Position numbers and translations under genes: made by a program
Source of the DNA: Candidatus Neomicrothrix sp. UBA7388
GTDB taxonomy: Bacteria; Actinomycetota; Acidimicrobiia; Acidimicrobiales; Poriferisodalaceae
DNA length: 38,177 bases
Direction: 5' to 3'
NCBI GenBank assembly: GCA_002470695.1
Contig: DKNM01000023.1
Coordinates: 1 to 38,177 of the forward strand
The notes under the pieces: generated by a model
What the model was told of the DNA's origin: nothing
What the model saw: only the letters and a program-made list of their open reading frames with translations
The model's database searches: none
In this document: one piece after another, positions 35,581 to 38,177 of the stretch
Numbering within the stretch: position 1 is the stretch's first letter
Layout of the letters: the number at the start of each line of letters is the position of its first letter

Positions 35581-37403
35581 TTGTCCTCGTCAATAATTTC
35601 TGCGTCGACTACATCATCCCCGCCATCAGCATCAGATGAACCCCCACTATCTGCTTGTTGCGCTGCTGTTTCGTAGAGTTTTTGGCTAAAGCTTTGACTG
35701 ACCTCAGTTAGGTTTTCAGTAGCAGTTCGAATGGCATCAGCGTCTTCGGATTCATTCTCTAGAACTTCTTTGAGTTTGTCCAAGGCTGTTTGCACTTCAG
35801 CCTTATCGTCATCCGATACTTGCTCTCCTTGGTCGGCTAGAACTTTTTCGATCTGATAGACCAATGCGTCAGCGTTATTGCGCACTTCGGCAGCCTCACG
35901 CCTTTGTCGGTCCTCCTCTGCATGCGATTCAGCGTCCTTGACCATCTGGTCAATATCGTCGTCACTTAGATTTGACTGACCACTTATGGTGATTGACTGT
36001 TCTTTGTCTGTTGCTCGATCTTTTGCGGAGACATTTACGATTCCGTTCGCGTCAATGTCAAACGTCACTTCGATTTGAGGCACACCACGTGGAGCTGGAG
36101 GAAGATCGACCAATTGAAATTTACCGAGTGTTTTGTTCCCCGAAGCCATCTCCCGCTCACCTTGCAATACGTGAATCTCAACTGAGGGCTGCATGTCATC
36201 AGCGGTGGTGAAAACTTCCGTTCGTTTTGTGGGGATCGTGGTATTACGTTCTATTAGACGAGTCATCACCCCACCTTTCGTTTCAATACCGAGACTTAAT
36301 GGCGTTACATCAAGCAACAGCACATCTTTGACGTCGCCTTTTAATACGCCCGCCTGAACTGCCGCACCAACAGCCACAACTTCGTCAGGATTGACCCCTT
36401 TGTGAGGCTCTTTGCCTGCAATTTCTAGAACAAGATCCTGCACTGCTGGCATCCGGGTGGAGCCACCAACCATGATTACGTGATCGATGTCACTTGATTG
36501 CAGATTTGCGTCGTCAATTGCTTGTTTGAATGGCGCCCGGCATCGTTCGACTAGGTCACTCGTTATTTCCTGGAATCTAGATCTACTTAGCTCATAATCG
36601 AGGTGGAGGGGTCCACTATCTGTAGCCGTAATAAAGGGCAGATTGATTTGCGTTGTTTGCTTGGAGGAGAGATCTTTCTTAGCTTGCTCCCCTGCCTCCT
36701 TAAGACGCTGAAGTGCCATAGCGTCAGCTTTCAAGTCAACGCCATGGTCGCCCTTAAAGGAATCAGCTAACCAATCGATAACCCGCTCATCCCAGTCGTC
36801 TCCACCGAGTCGAGTGTCTCCAGCGGTTGACTTAACCTCAAAAACACCATCGCCAATTTCAAGAACCGAAACATCGAAGGTTCCACCTCCGAGGTCGAAC
36901 ACAAGAATGGTTTGGTCTTCAGTCTCTTTATCCAACCCATAGGCGAGGGCAGCTGCTGTCGGCTCATTGATTATCCGGAGGACATCCAAACCCGCAATTT
37001 GGCCTGCTTCTTTAGTTGCAGTTCGTTGGGCATCATCAAAATACGCGGGGACCGTAACAACAGCTTCCGTTACCTCTTCGCCAAGATATTGCTCTGCGTC
37101 GAGTTTCAACTTCTGCAGTACTCGCGCTGCTACTTCTTGAGGCGTATAAGCCTTATCGTCGATTTCAACAGTCCAGTTGGTGCCAACGTGTCGCTTTACG
37201 GAGGATAATGTGCGGTCGGGATTTGTAACGGCTTGTCTCTTCGCGACTTCACCGGTGAGAACTTCCCCGTTCTTTGAGAAAGCGACGATGGAGGGTGTTG
37301 TGCGATCGCCTTCAGCATTTGCGATCACAGTGGGTTCGCCACCTTCCATGGCTGAAACAACTGAATTTGTAGTTCCGAGATCTATGCCAACTGCCTTGGG
37401 CAT
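35577..37403 (-). CDS. dnaK: Chaperone DnaK (Hsp70)
   Basis: ATP-dependent chaperone of 608 residues. The N-terminal ATPase has [18 protein letters not shown] (phosphate 1), [37 protein letters not shown] and [19 protein letters not shown]; the substrate-binding domain begins after [19 protein letters not shown]. The tail is Gly/Asp-rich ([11 protein letters not shown]). The length and the short loop near residues 75-85 fit the Gram-positive type. AGGAG lies eight bases ahead of the ATG. First gene of dnaK-grpE-dnaJ-hspR, under a HAIR-like operator. Confidence 0.97.
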   Translation of the reverse strand: MPKAVGIDLGTTNSVVSAMEGGEPTVIANAEGDRTTPSIVAFSKNGEVLTGEVAKRQAVTNPDRTLSSVKRHVGTNWTVEIDDKAYTPQEVAARVLQKLKLDAEQYLGEEVTEAVVTVPAYFDDAQRTATKEAGQIAGLDVLRIINEPTAAALAYGLDKETEDQTILVFDLGGGTFDVSVLEIGDGVFEVKSTAGDTRLGGDDWDERVIDWLADSFKGDHGVDLKADAMALQRLKEAGEQAKKDLSSKQTTQINLPFITATDSGPLHLDYELSRSRFQEITSDLVERCRAPFKQAIDDANLQSSDIDHVIMVGGSTRMPAVQDLVLEIAGKEPHKGVNPDEVVAVGAAVQAGVLKGDVKDVLLLDVTPLSLGIETKGGVMTRLIERNTTIPTKRTEVFTTADDMQPSVEIHVLQGEREMASGNKTLGKFQLVDLPPAPRGVPQIEVTFDIDANGIVNVSAKDRATDKEQSITISGQSNLSDDDIDQMVKDAESHAEEDRQRREAAEVRNNADALVYQIEKVLADQGEQVSDDDKAEVQTALDKLKEVLENESEDADAIRTATENLTEVSQSFSQKLYETAAQQADSGGSSDADGGDDVVDAEIIDEDK

Positions 37404-37578
37404 GAATTAACTCCTGCTAGTTAGTGTGGTCAGGTTGTCATCGGTTCAAATCAATATTTTCACTAATTATCTTGATACCGATAATAAACCATCATAAAAG
37501 TTGAGTGTCTTGTTTACAACTTTTATATATGTAAAAGTATATCAACTTCAAAGCAGTGTGACGGCTATTGTGACCCAT
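37404..37578. promoter_or_regulatory. Divergent dnaK/gpmA promoter region
   Basis: AT-rich spacer with two overlapping, opposed promoters. For dnaK (minus strand) TTGTAA (rc of 37514-37519) and TATGAT (rc of 37491-37496) are 17 bases apart. For gpmA (plus strand) TTGAGT (37501-37506) and TATATA (37524-37529) are also 17 bases apart. Both cover the HAIR-like repeat. A further 7-bp inverted repeat, ACTTTTA/TAAAAGT (37519-37525, 37532-37538), adds a third half-site. Confidence 0.6.
37494..37526. promoter_or_regulatory. HAIR-like HspR operator
   Basis: A perfect 10-bp inverted repeat, ATAAAAGTTG and CAACTTTTAT, separated by 13 bases. The known HAIR consensus CTTGAGT-N7-ACTCAAG equals CTTG-N13-CAAG; here the core is GTTG-N13-CAAC with identical geometry (37500-37520), and the plus-strand left half GTTGAGT matches the consensus at six of seven bases while the right half is poor. 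With hspR at the end of the operon, autoregulation is the natural reading (inference). Confidence 0.62.
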
Positions 37579-38177
37579 ATGGTCAAAAAACCACCGTGTT
37601 TAGTGCTTCTACGTCATGGGCAGAGCCAATGGAATCTTGATAATCGTTTCACGGGCTGGTTCGATATCGACTTGACCAAGCAGGGAGTCGCAGAAGCAAA
37701 AAAGGCCGGTCATTCGCTCAAAGCTGCCGGGATTCAACCAGATATCGTTCATACCTCCCTCCAGACCCGAGCTATTTTGACCGCCAACCTGGCTCTGGCT
37801 GAATGCAATCGCTTATGGATTCCAGTACATCGAACTTGGCGCCTTAACGAGCGCCACTATGGAGCTCTTACTGGCTTAAATAAGGATGAAACATCAGAGA
37901 AGTTTGGCGTTGACCAGGTACGAAAGTGGCGTCGTAGCTACGCAACCCCCCCGCCATTGATGGAGGACGACCACCCACACAACCCGAACACCGACCAGCG
38001 TTACCGATCAGTACCAAATCACCTACTACCACGAGGAGAATGCCTAGCCGACGTAGTAGAACGTCTAGTCCCCTTCTGGGATGAGGCACTTGTGCAAGAT
38101 CTTCACGACAACGAGGTTGTCCTGATCGCAGCTCACGGGAACAGCTTGCGAGCGCTGGTAAAACATTTAGAGAACAT
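37579..38177 (+). CDS. gpmA: 2,3-bisphosphoglycerate-dependent phosphoglycerate mutase, 5' part (cut by the window edge)
   Basis: Glycolytic enzyme interconverting 3- and 2-phosphoglycerate. About 199 residues are visible and the frame is open at the edge. The active-site motif LLRHGQSQWNLDNRFTGW, with the phosphohistidine in RHG, is near the N-terminus; then come LTKQGVAEAKKAG, the acid-base region WRLNERHYGALTGLNK, and AAHGNSLRALVKHL carrying the second His. These place it in the dPGM branch. An in-frame GTG three codons upstream is an alternative start; neither has a clear ribosome binding site. Divergent from dnaK, and its probable promoter overlaps the HAIR-like site. Confidence 0.95.
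   Translation, partial: MVKKPPCLVLLRHGQSQWNLDNRFTGWFDIDLTKQGVAEAKKAGHSLKAAGIQPDIVHTSLQTRAILTANLALAECNRLWIPVHRTWRLNERHYGALTGLNKDETSEKFGVDQVRKWRRSYATPPPLMEDDHPHNPNTDQRYRSVPNHLLPRGECLADVVERLVPFWDEALVQDLHDNEVVLIAAHGNSLRALVKHLEN

Overview
The window reads as a chromosomal segment of an actinobacterium, most likely a marine or freshwater member of the Acidimicrobiia with a base composition near 50 % GC (inference). The evidence is an actinobacterial-type CtaF domain in the oxidase operon, a clpS-DUF2017 pair, a probable F420-dependent luciferase-like enzyme, an MprA/MprB-like two-component pair, a dnaK-grpE-dnaJ-hspR operon with a HAIR-like operator, and frequent GTG starts with ATGA, GTGA or TAATG stop/start overlaps. 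Nearly every base lies in or beside a core gene. No insertion sequence, prophage, CRISPR array or recombinase was seen, and no gene-free stretch exceeds 300 bases.

Layout: (1) 1-1098: 5' part of pdxH (minus), then a tandem FluC/CrcB fluoride-channel pair (plus). (2) 1095-2351: serS (minus). (3) 2418-9718: a seven-gene cytochrome c oxidase operon on the minus strand. Its transcription order is a subunit-I-like protein, a subunit-III-like protein, a CtaF-domain membrane protein, then genuine ctaC (with fused cytochrome c), ctaD, ctaE and a subunit IV. (4) 9905-11809: ctaB and ctaA, divergent, which make heme A. (5) 11802-12750: clpS, a DUF2017 gene and tRNA-Glu. (6) 12778-16538: histidine kinase and response regulator (minus), divergent from a beta-propeller lipoprotein (plus). 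(7) 16562-19993: luciferase-like oxidoreductase, rpmB-rpmG, a YcaQ-like DNA glycosylase, a DUF983 protein, tRNA-Asp and tRNA-Phe. (8) 20068-33540: a purine operon on the minus strand, purA-D-E-B-C-S-Q-(unknown)-L-F-M, then pyrE and an ACT-domain malic enzyme. (9) 33656-37403: dnaK-grpE-dnaJ-hspR. (10) 37579-38177: 5' part of gpmA.

The most unusual item is the head of the oxidase operon. The first gene encodes a full-length, intact subunit I homologue in which, by alignment to the active CtaD encoded 2.6 kb away, every heme and CuB ligand and the cross-linked Tyr are replaced. It overlaps by one base a subunit-III-like gene that has also lost that family's conserved acidic and His positions. 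This looks like a conserved cofactor-free pseudo-oxidase module co-expressed with the real oxidase. The same operon carries His/Asp-rich tails on three subunits, and places the ctaE Shine-Dalgarno sequence exactly in the loop of a G:C hairpin.

Other points of interest are a DnaJ that lacks its zinc finger although it sits in the classical dnaK operon, an uncharacterised Cys-rich gene between purQ and purL, a HAIR-like operator covering two divergent promoters, and a FluC pair in which only one partner keeps the Phe-box phenylalanines. All calls come from reading the sequence; no database search was run.
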